From: Deferribacteres bacterium JdFR-76
GTDB taxonomy: Bacteria > Zhuqueibacterota > JdFR-76
NCBI GenBank assembly: GCA_002011685.1
Contig: MTOL01000145.1
Coordinates: 142 to 11,445 of the forward strand
DNA: 11,304 nucleotides
Direction: 5' to 3'
Shown: in pieces, positions 1 to 6,997 of the stretch
How the letters are laid out: each line of letters opens with the position of its first letter
Numbering within the stretch: the stretch's first letter is position 1
The notes under the pieces: model-generated
Told to the model about the DNA's origin: nothing
Database searches by the model: none
What the model saw: only the letters and a program-made list of their open reading frames with translations
Position numbers and translations under genes: made by a program

Positions 1-371
1 ATGCGGTGCTGCAGTTCTTCCAGCACCTCATCGTCGAATTCGATAACTTTGCTGCAGTACGTGCAGATTAGATGAGCATGGTCGGAGCGCTCGACGGCAA
101 GTTCAAAGTGGTTGTGGTTTTCTCCAAAGCGGACCCGACGGATGATGCCGCATTGCTCCAGGAGGTTGAGAGTCCGGTAAACGGTTGCGCGCGATACACG
201 TTTCCCTTTCTGGCGAAGATGGATAACCAGATCGTCCGCCTCAAAATGGCTGTCCATATTTTCGATTTCTTCCAGGATTTTGTAGCGCTCGCCGGTCTGC
301 TTAAACTGATTTTCCTTCAAAAACCTGCGAAAGCGTTCCCGGAGGTCCGTCGCTCTTTCGTTTCCATCCAT
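1..371 (-). CDS. Fur-family metal-dependent transcriptional regulator (3' end outside window)
   Basis: Partial gene; the first 123 residues are visible and the C-terminus lies beyond base 1. The protein begins MDGNERATDLRERF. It has the winged-helix DNA-binding domain of Fur/PerR/Zur proteins, with the recognition helix around residues 59-71 (VSRATVYRTLNLL). The dimerisation/metal domain follows, with H86-N-H88, D97-H98-A-H100 and the structural-zinc pair C103-x-x-C106. In known family members, a metal-loaded dimer represses iron, zinc or peroxide-response genes. The start at 371 is supported by GGGAGAA about 8 bases upstream. It is transcribed away from the oxidoreductase gene at 948, from a promoter at 426-454. 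Fur, PerR and Zur cannot be separated without the missing C-terminus and the regulon. Confidence 0.93.
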   Translation of the reverse strand, partial: MDGNERATDLRERFRRFLKENQFKQTGERYKILEEIENMDSHFEADDLVIHLRQKGKRVSRATVYRTLNLLEQCGIIRRVRFGENHNHFELAVERSDHAHLICTYCSKVIEFDDEVLEELQHR

Positions 372-425
372 TGCCAAGTTCTCCCTGTTCTAAAAGCCGA
401 AAAATTGCGAACAAATCTCAATCAA

Positions 426-454
426 ATAGTATTAAAATCCTGAATGGATTGCAA
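426..454 (-). promoter_or_regulatory. Sigma-70-type promoter for the Fur-family gene
   Basis: On the minus strand, TTGCAA (449-454) is followed by a 17-base spacer and TACTAT (426-431). It lies 55 bases upstream of the start codon. Spacing and both hexamers are close to consensus. No clear palindromic Fur or PerR box was recognised over it. Confidence 0.6.
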
Positions 455-846
455 ACTTTATGGGTTTCTGGAGGCCCATGTGCTCCGCCGTTTTTCAGTG
501 CTGATGTTTTCGCTGTCTATCTGTTAAAATACTCTATACTAGCCGCTGTATTTTTAAAGCGAAAACATCATTTGGGTCAATCTTTCTAGGAACCTACGTT
601 CTTTTCGGTCCGGTTCTTTTCCGGACGGAGGGAACTGCCCGCGGCGGGAATGAATTCTGATTTTGGCTCTCCGTTGCCGTGCGTCAGAGAGGTTGTGAAC
701 GGAATCAAAAAAGCTCGGAAATTCAGCAGGAGAAACGGGAAAACTGTGTCTTATTACCCACAATTCTGTGTTCTATTAAACACGGATAGCCGGGAGCTAT
801 TTTTGTTAAATTGTTGAAAAAAAATGTGTTAGGAATTTGCCCATTG
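455..846. other. Non-coding intergenic region with small inverted repeats
   Basis: No convincing gene was found on either strand. Visible structures are a perfect 6-bp stem with a 7-base loop at 608-626 (GTCCGG / CCGGAC), and a 5-bp stem at 786-800 (ATAGC / GCTAT) followed by TTTTG. The latter resembles a weak terminator on the plus strand, but no transcript to terminate is evident. A 55-codon ORF at 650-817 lacks a well-placed ribosome site and resembles nothing I know. Confidence 0.4.
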
Positions 847-855
847 TGGTATGCT
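847..855 (+). promoter_or_regulatory. Possible extended -10 promoter for the oxidoreductase operon
   Basis: TGG-TATGCT forms an extended -10 (TG at 847-848, hexamer at 850-855) about 93 bases before the start codon at 948. The -35 region at the right distance is poor, which is usual for extended -10 promoters. Tentative. Confidence 0.35.
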
Positions 856-947
856 GGTTGCTCTATTGTGCGGCGGGAAATGCATGGCAAGGGGGATCGG
901 ATCTGGGTTCCGGCAAGGCAACGGTCAGATAAAGAGCGGGGGAAACA

Positions 948-2000
948 ATGCTGAGAGAGCCTGTCAGAATTCTGGGAGCGGGAATCGCTGGTTTGACGGC
1001 GGCCATTTGTTTGGCCCGTCAGGGTGTGAAAGTGAAGGTGATCGAGAAGAAAAAGAGCATCGGAAGTAAATTCGGTTTTCATATCAATGCCTTGAGGCTC
1101 TATGAAGAAAGTGATTTCTTGCAGGAACTTGAGCAGCTTGGAGTGCAGCTCTCTCCATCAGGGAAAATCACCCGGATGATCAAGAAATCGCCTTCTGTTC
1201 TCCGCTGTATCGAGGGCGATCTTTATCTGGTGTTTGAACGTGGCGATGGCAGGGAAAGCATCGAAATGCAGCTTTTTCATACGGCTGTCAAAGAAGGCGT
1301 TGAGTTTGAATTCGGGCGGTTTGCGACGGCCGATGAGGCAGATATCATAGCTACCGGTGCACCCATGGACCGCTTCAATATGCTGGGTGTTGGATATATT
1401 TTTGAGCTGGATGGCTCCAACCTGAGACCTGAAGAAGTGATCCTGGTGTATGACCATCATATTGCTCCGGCTGGATATCTCTGTTTTTTGCCTTCACGGG
1501 ATCGGTTTATGCTTCTTTCCGTTTCGTTTACTTTGCTACAACCACGCGCATTGTTTGCCCGGCTGGATGCCGCTCTGGGAGGAGATGAGTTTTTTAAAGA
1601 GACTGTAGGCCGTGCGCGGCTTCTTCAAAAGGTGACGGGAATGGGATATTATGCGGAAGATCCCATTGCGCAGGCTATGCAGGACGGGAAACTGTATATC
1701 GGCGAAGCGGCCGGTTTTCAGGATGCCCGTAGAGGATTTGGAATCCGGTATGCAGTGATAAGCGGAATATTGGCTGCGGAAAGTGTTTTGAGAAATCGTG
1801 ATTTTCGCATTTTGCTTGCAGATGCATTTGGCAGAGAATTCGATCGGCTCAATGAAAAAAGGAAATGGATTAATGCCAGCTGTTGTAACGAATATTTTGA
1901 CCGGTGGATGATGAAACTCCCAGTAAAGAGTTCAATAAATGAATATTTGTGCTGGAAAAATATGGAGACATTTGTACAGGCGAATCAAAAATCTTTTTAG
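948..2000 (+). CDS. FAD-dependent oxidoreductase, geranylgeranyl-reductase / UbiH-like
   Basis: A 350-residue flavoprotein. The N-terminal Rossmann motif GAGIAG is at residues 10-15, followed by the ribose-binding acidic residue E33 at the end of the second strand. The second FAD motif runs from about 250 to 273 (IGEAAGF, then RRGFGIRYAVISG). It corresponds to the GD-AAG...G-G---A--SG segment of geranylgeranyl reductases, FixC-like and aromatic-hydroxylase flavoproteins, with E253 where Asp is usual. Members reduce isoprenoid double bonds or hydroxylate/oxidise lipophilic substrates; the substrate here is unknown. GGGGGAAACA before the ATG supports the start. A terpene-synthase-like gene begins 13 bases after the stop, so co-transcription is likely, and an isoprenoid substrate would fit that neighbour. 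The length is on the short side for the family. Confidence 0.8.
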   Translation: MLREPVRILGAGIAGLTAAICLARQGVKVKVIEKKKSIGSKFGFHINALRLYEESDFLQELEQLGVQLSPSGKITRMIKKSPSVLRCIEGDLYLVFERGDGRESIEMQLFHTAVKEGVEFEFGRFATADEADIIATGAPMDRFNMLGVGYIFELDGSNLRPEEVILVYDHHIAPAGYLCFLPSRDRFMLLSVSFTLLQPRALFARLDAALGGDEFFKETVGRARLLQKVTGMGYYAEDPIAQAMQDGKLYIGEAAGFQDARRGFGIRYAVISGILAAESVLRNRDFRILLADAFGREFDRLNEKRKWINASCCNEYFDRWMMKLPVKSSINEYLCWKNMETFVQANQKSF

Positions 2001-2013
2001 AGGGTGCGGTTTT

Positions 2014-2841
2014 ATGCGCGAATTTGATATTCTTGACGATCAATTTGCAATGTGTTTAAAAGATGAGTGCCTTTATGTATTAAAGAAGGCCAAAATGCTT
2101 TTTTTATCAAAAGTAGATATGGGCCGAAAAGTTAGTAGAACAAATTATGTGTTAAAGGCCTTTGGAAGGTTTTATCCGAGAAATGTTTATGATTACTCTT
2201 TTTTGGTTGATCAGTTTACAGGCGTGTGTGATGATTTGAATGATGAACAGCAGATGAATAAGGAAGAGAAAGAGCTTTGGATTGGATTTTTGGCAGAAAC
2301 AATTTGGGAAATGATGGATCTACTCACGGAGGAATCGCTGGGTGAAATTTCATCTCATATAAAAAGATTGCTTTATATTCAGATTGCTGAAAAGCATACT
2401 ACAGCAAACATGGCCAAAGCCTCAACTGTACATGAGAAGATTCGACAAGCCATTTTGCATTATCGGATTAGATGTATTGACATGGATACTTTCGTAATAC
2501 TTCCATCCAGATATTTAGGTCTCAAAAAGATGGATATAGACGTTTTTATTTGCGCCGCCCGGCTTTTCAGGATGGTGGATCTGTACGCCAAAGATTTGGA
2601 AGATCGGGAGCACGACCTGGAAAATGAAACATCCACACCAGTAACTGTGCTCTTTCAGGACGGTATGAATCCAGATGTTCTCCGCGAACCGATCTGGAAG
2701 TACATCAAGCGCGGGTTTGAGGAGATTCGGCCAGAGGGGACCGGTGAAATTGAGCGGCATGTTGTTGAAAGTTTCTACCAGATGGCCGAGGAACGGTACC
2801 GGGTTATTCGGGGGGAAAAAAGGGCGGCGCCGCGGAGTTAA
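2014..2841 (+). CDS. Divergent class I terpene synthase-like protein (putative)
   Basis: Start chosen at 2014 because GAGGG lies 8 bases upstream; a longer frame from 1939 overlaps the preceding gene. The product is 275 residues, apparently all-helical and soluble, with no signal peptide or membrane segment. Motifs occur in the order of bacterial class I terpene synthases. An aspartate-rich DDLND (73-77) is followed by E78. R153-C-I-D156 resembles the pyrophosphate-sensor/linker pair. VDLYAKDLE (188-196) aligns with the NDxxSxxxE metal motif but has N->V and S->A. Then come N204, PVTVLF, and an R261-Y262 pair near the C-terminus. In the family these bind the Mg2+-diphosphate of a prenyl substrate; here the second metal site looks degenerate. 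Base composition changes sharply inside the gene. Alternatives are a non-catalytic homologue or another helical isoprenoid-synthase-fold protein. The function is inferred, not shown. Confidence 0.55.
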   Translation: MREFDILDDQFAMCLKDECLYVLKKAKMLFLSKVDMGRKVSRTNYVLKAFGRFYPRNVYDYSFLVDQFTGVCDDLNDEQQMNKEEKELWIGFLAETIWEMMDLLTEESLGEISSHIKRLLYIQIAEKHTTANMAKASTVHEKIRQAILHYRIRCIDMDTFVILPSRYLGLKKMDIDVFICAARLFRMVDLYAKDLEDREHDLENETSTPVTVLFQDGMNPDVLREPIWKYIKRGFEEIRPEGTGEIERHVVESFYQMAEERYRVIRGEKRAAPRS

Positions 2842-2928
2842 CTGCTCTCCGGCGTGACGAGCCGAACCTGCCGGTTCAGAAAAAAAGAAACAGCCTGAAA
2901 ATTTTGTCCGTTCTGCCCCCCTGTTGAA

Positions 2929-2948
2929 GAAACCAGAATCCTGGTTTC
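2929..2948. repeat. Perfect inverted repeat upstream of the aldehyde dehydrogenase gene
   Basis: GAAACCAG and CTGGTTTC are separated by AATC, giving an 8-bp perfect stem with a 4-base loop. It lies in the 167 bp gap between the terpene-synthase-like gene and the dehydrogenase gene, 60 bases before the latter's start. There is no T-run after it, so it is unlikely to be a classical terminator. It could be an operator or an mRNA processing/stability hairpin. Confidence 0.5.
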
Positions 2949-3008
2949 AGAGAAAACCGGTGACGATGGTTGGGTCGAATCTGCGATTTCAAAAGGAAAG
3001 GGGCTGAG

Positions 3009-4460
3009 ATGCGCGCGTTTGCTGAAATATCGATGGCTGCCGTCAAAGCGGACACCGAAAAGAGTTTTGCTGAACGACTCCAGATTCTGGAGCAGGCGGT
3101 TGATTATACAGAAGAACATAAGACCCGGCTGATGGAATTTCTTGTGAAAGACAATTTTACGCCTGTCCGTACAGCCGGAATGGAGATCGAAGTGGGGCAG
3201 GGGTTCCTCCGGGATTTTCTCAAAAAACACCGCACCGGAAAACCTCCAATTGCCGATCCTTTGGGGCTCTTTTACGTACTGATGCCTTTCGATATGCCCT
3301 CGGTGCTGTTTTCGATCCAGTCACTGGCCCTGTTTGCACTGGGAAATACCGTTGTGGTGCGGATGTCCAGCCAAACTCCAAGAGTTTGCGCCTTTTACAA
3401 ACGGATGCTGCAGAATCTCGGGATTCAGGAGATTCAGATGGCCGATGGCATTGCGGGGAAGAAGTTTATTTTAGCAGCCAGCTCCGGCTCGCTGTTGCGC
3501 AGGTGCCGGAAGTCCGGTACCGGGTTTATTTTTGCGGGTACAGAACAGGCGTGGAAAGCCATCCAGAAATTCACCCGGAACTTCGATGTCGTGGTTTTCA
3601 ACGGACCAGGAAATGCCGTAGCTTATGTCCACGGGCGGACCTCAGGACTGGAAGAAGTTGCTCAAAAATTAGCATATGCTGCCTTCGCCAATTCCGGGCA
3701 GTACTGCTTTTCCATCAAAACCGTGCTGGTCGATTCGGAGATATATACCGAATTCAAAGAACTCCTTATCGGTTATGTGGAAAAGCTGGAAGTGGGGAAC
3801 CCCTTTGATGAAAAGACACGCGTAGGACCGGTGCGGAACCGGTATGTTCGTGCCCTGTGGCACGACCTGGTGAAAACCTGGAAAACCCGTCTGATTTGTG
3901 GTGGAAAATGCCAGGAAGCCAATTTTTCCGGTCTAGACAAAGGAGAGCTTCTCTATCCTACGATCATAGAATCCGACACCATTCCTACGACGGAGATATT
4001 TGGGCCGGTGTTGTTCTTGGTCAAAGTAAATGGATTTCATGAAGCATTGAATACTCTGAAGCGAAACCCATTTGGACTTTACGCTTCTTTTTGGGGCGAA
4101 TTTGACGCCAGGGATCGGGCGATGCTGGCCGACTTGGAAGGCTCCTGTTATGGGGCGGTGGACTTCAACCGGTGGATTGACAACGGCAATTTTTTGAAAG
4201 AGAGATTCGAGGGGGATAGTGTTTTCCAGATGAAGAAAGGCTGGGGAGGTGTGAAACGTTCCGGCTTTATCCTTGACCGGAGGACCTCTGGTGAAAGGAT
4301 TTATTCGGGCAGGTACCGGCCGGAGGACATCGGATTTGCTGCCGCTCTGGACAGTGAGCAGAAAGATCTATTCCGCCGTGTAGATATCAGCGACGGGCAG
4401 CGTTTTCTTTCTGGCAATATACACAGTTCTTTCGTTGAAAAGCGTGTATCAGGCGACTAA
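3009..4460 (+). CDS. Aldehyde dehydrogenase superfamily protein with atypical active site
   Basis: 483 residues from the ATG at 3009, chosen because AAAGGAAAGGGG lies just upstream; an in-frame ATG at 2970 has no such site. The fold is recognisable: PFDMP at 93-97 (usual PWNFP), VVVRMSSQTP near 115-124, the nucleophile C233 in NSGQYC, EIFGPV in the C-terminal half, NPFGLYAS, and a final GGVKRSG. Three family-conserved positions differ: the oxyanion Asn is D95, the cofactor Lys is R118, and the general-base Glu of ELGGK is N198 (FNGPGN). Loss of that Glu is known in CoA-acylating members such as methylmalonate-semialdehyde dehydrogenase, so thioester chemistry or acyl reduction is possible. 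The tail extends some 40 residues past the usual end. It may act with the oxidoreductases around it; the substrate is unknown. Confidence 0.85.
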   Translation: MRAFAEISMAAVKADTEKSFAERLQILEQAVDYTEEHKTRLMEFLVKDNFTPVRTAGMEIEVGQGFLRDFLKKHRTGKPPIADPLGLFYVLMPFDMPSVLFSIQSLALFALGNTVVVRMSSQTPRVCAFYKRMLQNLGIQEIQMADGIAGKKFILAASSGSLLRRCRKSGTGFIFAGTEQAWKAIQKFTRNFDVVVFNGPGNAVAYVHGRTSGLEEVAQKLAYAAFANSGQYCFSIKTVLVDSEIYTEFKELLIGYVEKLEVGNPFDEKTRVGPVRNRYVRALWHDLVKTWKTRLICGGKCQEANFSGLDKGELLYPTIIESDTIPTTEIFGPVLFLVKVNGFHEALNTLKRNPFGLYASFWGEFDARDRAMLADLEGSCYGAVDFNRWIDNGNFLKERFEGDSVFQMKKGWGGVKRSGFILDRRTSGERIYSGRYRPEDIGFAAALDSEQKDLFRRVDISDGQRFLSGNIHSSFVEKRVSGD

Positions 4461-5168
4461 TTTGCCAAGAACCGGAATAACTGCACCCTGTATGGCGGCA
4501 GAACGGTCCGATAGCAAAAAGGCGATTACCTCTGCCAGATCTTCCGGGGGAACCCATTTTTCCTGTTCTTTTTCTGAAGCCCAGCTAAGATTGGCAGATG
4601 TCTTCAAAATGCTGGGCACAACCGCATTTGTCCGGATGCCTTTCATCCCCGTTTCTGCCGCAATGCTTTCCACAAGCCGCAAAAGCGCTCCCTTTGCAGC
4701 TGAATAGGCAGCCAGCTGGGCACGACCCTTTAACCCTGCCAGTGCCGATACGAACACCATGCTTCCGTTTTGTTGTTTCAAAAACACCGGGAGAGCAAGT
4801 TTCGCCAGCAGAAATGCGGTATCCACGTTCAGCTCGAAAGATTGGCGCCAGGTAGACACGTCCATTTCCCATAAATGAACTTTGGGATGGATCCCTCCCA
4901 CAGTGTGAACCAGGCCATTCAACTCGCCGTAATGCTCCAGGGTAACCGAAATCCACTGTTGGATAGTCTTTTCTGTAAATTGATCGAGATGGAAGAAGAA
5001 CAGCCGGTTGCGTTCCGCAGGGAGCAGGCTTTCTTCCAGTTCCCGCTTTTTCTTTTCCGAACGGTAATTGGTTGAGAGCGAAGCACCGTAAAGAAGAAGT
5101 TTCCGGCAAAGGGGCTGGCCAAGCTGTCCTGTACCGCCAGAAATCAAAATGACTTTATTGTCAAGCAT
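4449..5168 (-). CDS. Short-chain dehydrogenase/reductase (SDR), FabG-like
   Basis: A 239-residue classical SDR. The nucleotide-binding glycine motif is SGGTGQLG (residues 10-17), the NAG-like segment is HTVGG (88-92), and the catalytic set is N114, S141, Y155 and K159 (YSAAK). These enzymes use NAD(P)H for carbonyl reduction or alcohol oxidation; the substrate is not predictable. The start at 5168 is supported by AAAGGAGGG six bases upstream. A strong promoter at 5201-5229 shows that it is expressed independently. It converges on the aldehyde dehydrogenase gene and the two coding ends overlap by 12 bp with no room for terminators. Lengths and motifs are normal for the family. A link with the oxidoreductase cassette is positional only. 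Confidence 0.9.
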   Translation of the reverse strand: MLDNKVILISGGTGQLGQPLCRKLLLYGASLSTNYRSEKKKRELEESLLPAERNRLFFFHLDQFTEKTIQQWISVTLEHYGELNGLVHTVGGIHPKVHLWEMDVSTWRQSFELNVDTAFLLAKLALPVFLKQQNGSMVFVSALAGLKGRAQLAAYSAAKGALLRLVESIAAETGMKGIRTNAVVPSILKTSANLSWASEKEQEKWVPPEDLAEVIAFLLSDRSAAIQGAVIPVLGKLVA

Positions 5169-5200
5169 GGCGCCCTCCTTTTGCTGGTTTGTTCGTTATG

Positions 5201-5229
5201 AGTGTAATCAGCCAGAGCGCCAATGACAA
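5201..5229 (-). promoter_or_regulatory. Sigma-70 promoter for the SDR gene
   Basis: On the minus strand, TTGTCA (5224-5229), a 17-base spacer and TACACT (5201-5206), 32 bases before the start codon. Close to consensus and well placed. Confidence 0.7.
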
Positions 5230-5317
5230 GTGTTTTTCTTCCGGCTGGGCCCTTTGCTGTGAATTTATTTGGGAAGGGCTGGCGGCCCAATTTATCTGAA
5301 AAACCTGCGCCGGCGGC

Positions 5318-5345
5318 TTGACTTTTTGCGGAAAAAACGTAATTT
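5318..5345 (+). promoter_or_regulatory. Sigma-70-like promoter for the transporter operon
   Basis: TTGACT (5318-5323), a 16-base spacer and TAATTT (5340-5345). It leaves a leader of about 65 bases before the transporter start, and is divergent from the SDR promoter. Confidence 0.5.
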
Positions 5346-5418
5346 GTACGATGCAGAATCGCAGGAATACAACCTTGGAACCGGACGGAAGCCGGAATTA
5401 TCCTGAAAGGAAGGAACA

Positions 5419-6870
5419 ATGCCCAAAAAGGACCAATTCACTTCCCGCTGGGGATTGCTTATGGCGGCCATCGGGATGGCCATTGGTGCTGGAAATATCT
5501 GGCGTTTTCCCAGACTGGTAGCTCAGAATGGGGGGAGTGCGTTCCTTATCCCGTGGCTCATTTTCCTTTTTCTCTGGTCCATCCCTCTGTTGATGGCGGA
5601 ATTTGCCATCGGCAAACACACCCGCAAAGGAACCATCGGCTCTTTTGCGGAGATCATGGGACCACGTTTTGCGTGGATGGGAGGATTTGTTGGGTTCTGT
5701 ACCATCGGGATCATGTTTTACTACTCGGTCGTTACCGGCTGGAGCCTTTTTTATTTTTTTCAGGCATTAACGGGCCATCTGCTAAAAATACACAATCACG
5801 AAATTTTCTGGGGGCAGTTTACCGGTTCACTGTGGCCGCTTTTTTTCCATTTTGTCGCCATTTCTTTCGCATCCTACGTGATCTACCGGGGAATTGCCGG
5901 TGGTGTGGAGCGGGTTTCCAAACTGTTCATTCCGTCGCTCTTCGTTCTGATGGTTCTGGCTGCCATCCGGGCACTCACGCTTCCTGGGGCTGCCTCCGGC
6001 CTTAATTACCTTTTCTACCCCAACCTGGAAAAACTGGTCGATTACCGCGTATGGCTGGAGGCTCTTTCACAATCGGCCTGGTCAACTGGGGCCGGCTGGG
6101 GGCTGATTCTTACGTACGCCGTGTACATGCGGGAAAAAGAGGATATTAATCTCAACGCTTTTTTGACGGGGTTTGGAAACAATTCGGCTTCGCTTATTGC
6201 CGGGATGGCGATCATTCCTACGGTATTTGCCATGCTGGCGGAACCGCAGGCACTTCAAGCTATGCAGGCGGGCAACACAGGACTTACCTTTATCTGGATT
6301 CCGCAGCTTTTTGAACAGATGCCGCTGGGACATTTTTTCGCTACCGTCTTTTTTCTGGCCCTATTTATCGCTGCTCTTTCCTCCCTGCTGGCTATGGTGG
6401 AACTGGCCGCGCGCATCGGCATCGATTTTGGCCTGCGCCGTAAACATGCTGTTCTAATGGTCTGGGCTGCCGGGTTCTTCTTCGGAGTCCCTTCTGCGCT
6501 GTCGCTGGATTTCTTCAACAATCAGGACTGGGTATGGGGGGTGGGACTTCTGCTCAGCGGATTCTTTTTTACCATCGCAGTTAACCGGTTTGGGGTGGAC
6601 CGATTCAGGGTGCAGCTGGTGAATGCCAATCCGACCGATATTCATGTAGGGCGCTGGTACAACGTCCTGTTCAAGGTGATTTTGCCAGCTGAGTTTCTCG
6701 TGATGCTGGCCTGGTGGTTTTTTCAATCCATTACGGTGTATGAGCCCAGAAGCTGGTGGAATCCACTGAAAACCTACAGCCTCGGGACCTGCCTTTTCCA
6801 GTGGGGAATTGTTATTCTGGTGCTGATTCTTTTGAACGGAAAAATTGTGGCGCGTATCCGCGGGGAGTAA
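5419..6870 (+). CDS. Sodium-dependent amino acid transporter, NSS (SLC6/LeuT-like) family
   Basis: 483 residues, highly hydrophobic, consistent with the 11-12 membrane helices of bacterial neurotransmitter:sodium symporters. The first helix carries the family hallmark GAGNIWRFP (residues 23-31), followed by NGGSAFLIPW and then LLMAEFAIGK. This unwound helix lines the substrate and sodium sites in LeuT. A later helix holds FFLALFIAALSS, where the family places part of the second sodium site. It acts in the cytoplasmic membrane, importing an amino acid with Na+; the substrate is not predictable, although the small subunit downstream suggests comparison with methionine/alanine importers. The start is supported by AAGGAAGG six bases before the ATG. 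It is followed after 4 bases by the small-subunit gene, so the two are co-translated or coupled. Confidence 0.95.
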   Translation: MPKKDQFTSRWGLLMAAIGMAIGAGNIWRFPRLVAQNGGSAFLIPWLIFLFLWSIPLLMAEFAIGKHTRKGTIGSFAEIMGPRFAWMGGFVGFCTIGIMFYYSVVTGWSLFYFFQALTGHLLKIHNHEIFWGQFTGSLWPLFFHFVAISFASYVIYRGIAGGVERVSKLFIPSLFVLMVLAAIRALTLPGAASGLNYLFYPNLEKLVDYRVWLEALSQSAWSTGAGWGLILTYAVYMREKEDINLNAFLTGFGNNSASLIAGMAIIPTVFAMLAEPQALQAMQAGNTGLTFIWIPQLFEQMPLGHFFATVFFLALFIAALSSLLAMVELAARIGIDFGLRRKHAVLMVWAAGFFFGVPSALSLDFFNNQDWVWGVGLLLSGFFFTIAVNRFGVDRFRVQLVNANPTDIHVGRWYNVLFKVILPAEFLVMLAWWFFQSITVYEPRSWWNPLKTYSLGTCLFQWGIVILVLILLNGKIVARIRGE

Positions 6871-6874
6871 ATCC

Positions 6875-6979
6875 ATGAAGACGGAAGCTATTCTTTTTAT
6901 GGTGCTCATCCTCGGAATTGTCTGGGGGGGATTTGCGTACCTAATCTACATCGCCATGCGCCGCGAAAGGAAAGGGTAA
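6875..6979 (+). CDS. MetS-like small subunit of NSS transporter (34 aa)
   Basis: A 34-residue membrane microprotein, MKTEAILFMVLILGIVWGGF at the N-terminus and ending in a basic MRRERKG tail. A single hydrophobic helix spans about residues 5-28, with the central IVWGG signature of MetS-type small subunits. The best known example is the MetP/MetS methionine-alanine importer of Corynebacterium, where the small partner is needed for transport. Here it follows the transporter stop codon by 4 bases and its ribosome site (GGGGAG) lies inside the transporter's last codons, which implies coupling. The positive C-terminus suggests an outside-in N-terminus with the tail in the cytoplasm. It is short enough to be missed by automatic gene callers. 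Confidence 0.85.
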   Translation: MKTEAILFMVLILGIVWGGFAYLIYIAMRRERKG

Positions 6980-6983
6980 GCGC

Positions 6984-6997
6984 TTCCTGTACAGGAA
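6984..6997. repeat. Perfect 14-bp palindrome after the small-subunit gene
   Basis: TTCCTGTACAGGAA is a perfect dyad starting 5 bases after the MetS-like stop codon. It has no loop and no T-run, so it resembles a protein-binding site more than a terminator. No promoter was seen at the right distance for an operator role. Confidence 0.4.

Noticed and set aside
786..804. Hairpin plus T-run as a rho-independent terminator
   Set aside because: The stem is only 5 bp and AT-rich, and no gene lies upstream on that strand to terminate.
650..817. A 55-codon plus-strand ORF in the Fur/flavoprotein gap
   Set aside because: The nearest Shine-Dalgarno-like GGAGGG is about 17 bases before the ATG, too far. 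The protein resembles nothing known and ends in low-complexity A/T sequence.
723..1082. A 119-codon minus-strand frame overlapping the start of the flavoprotein gene
   Set aside because: It is antisense to a gene with clear FAD motifs and its translation shows no family features.
1939..2013. Longer start for the terpene-synthase-like gene
   Set aside because: It would overlap the flavoprotein gene by 62 bases and has no ribosome site, whereas the ATG at 2014 has one.
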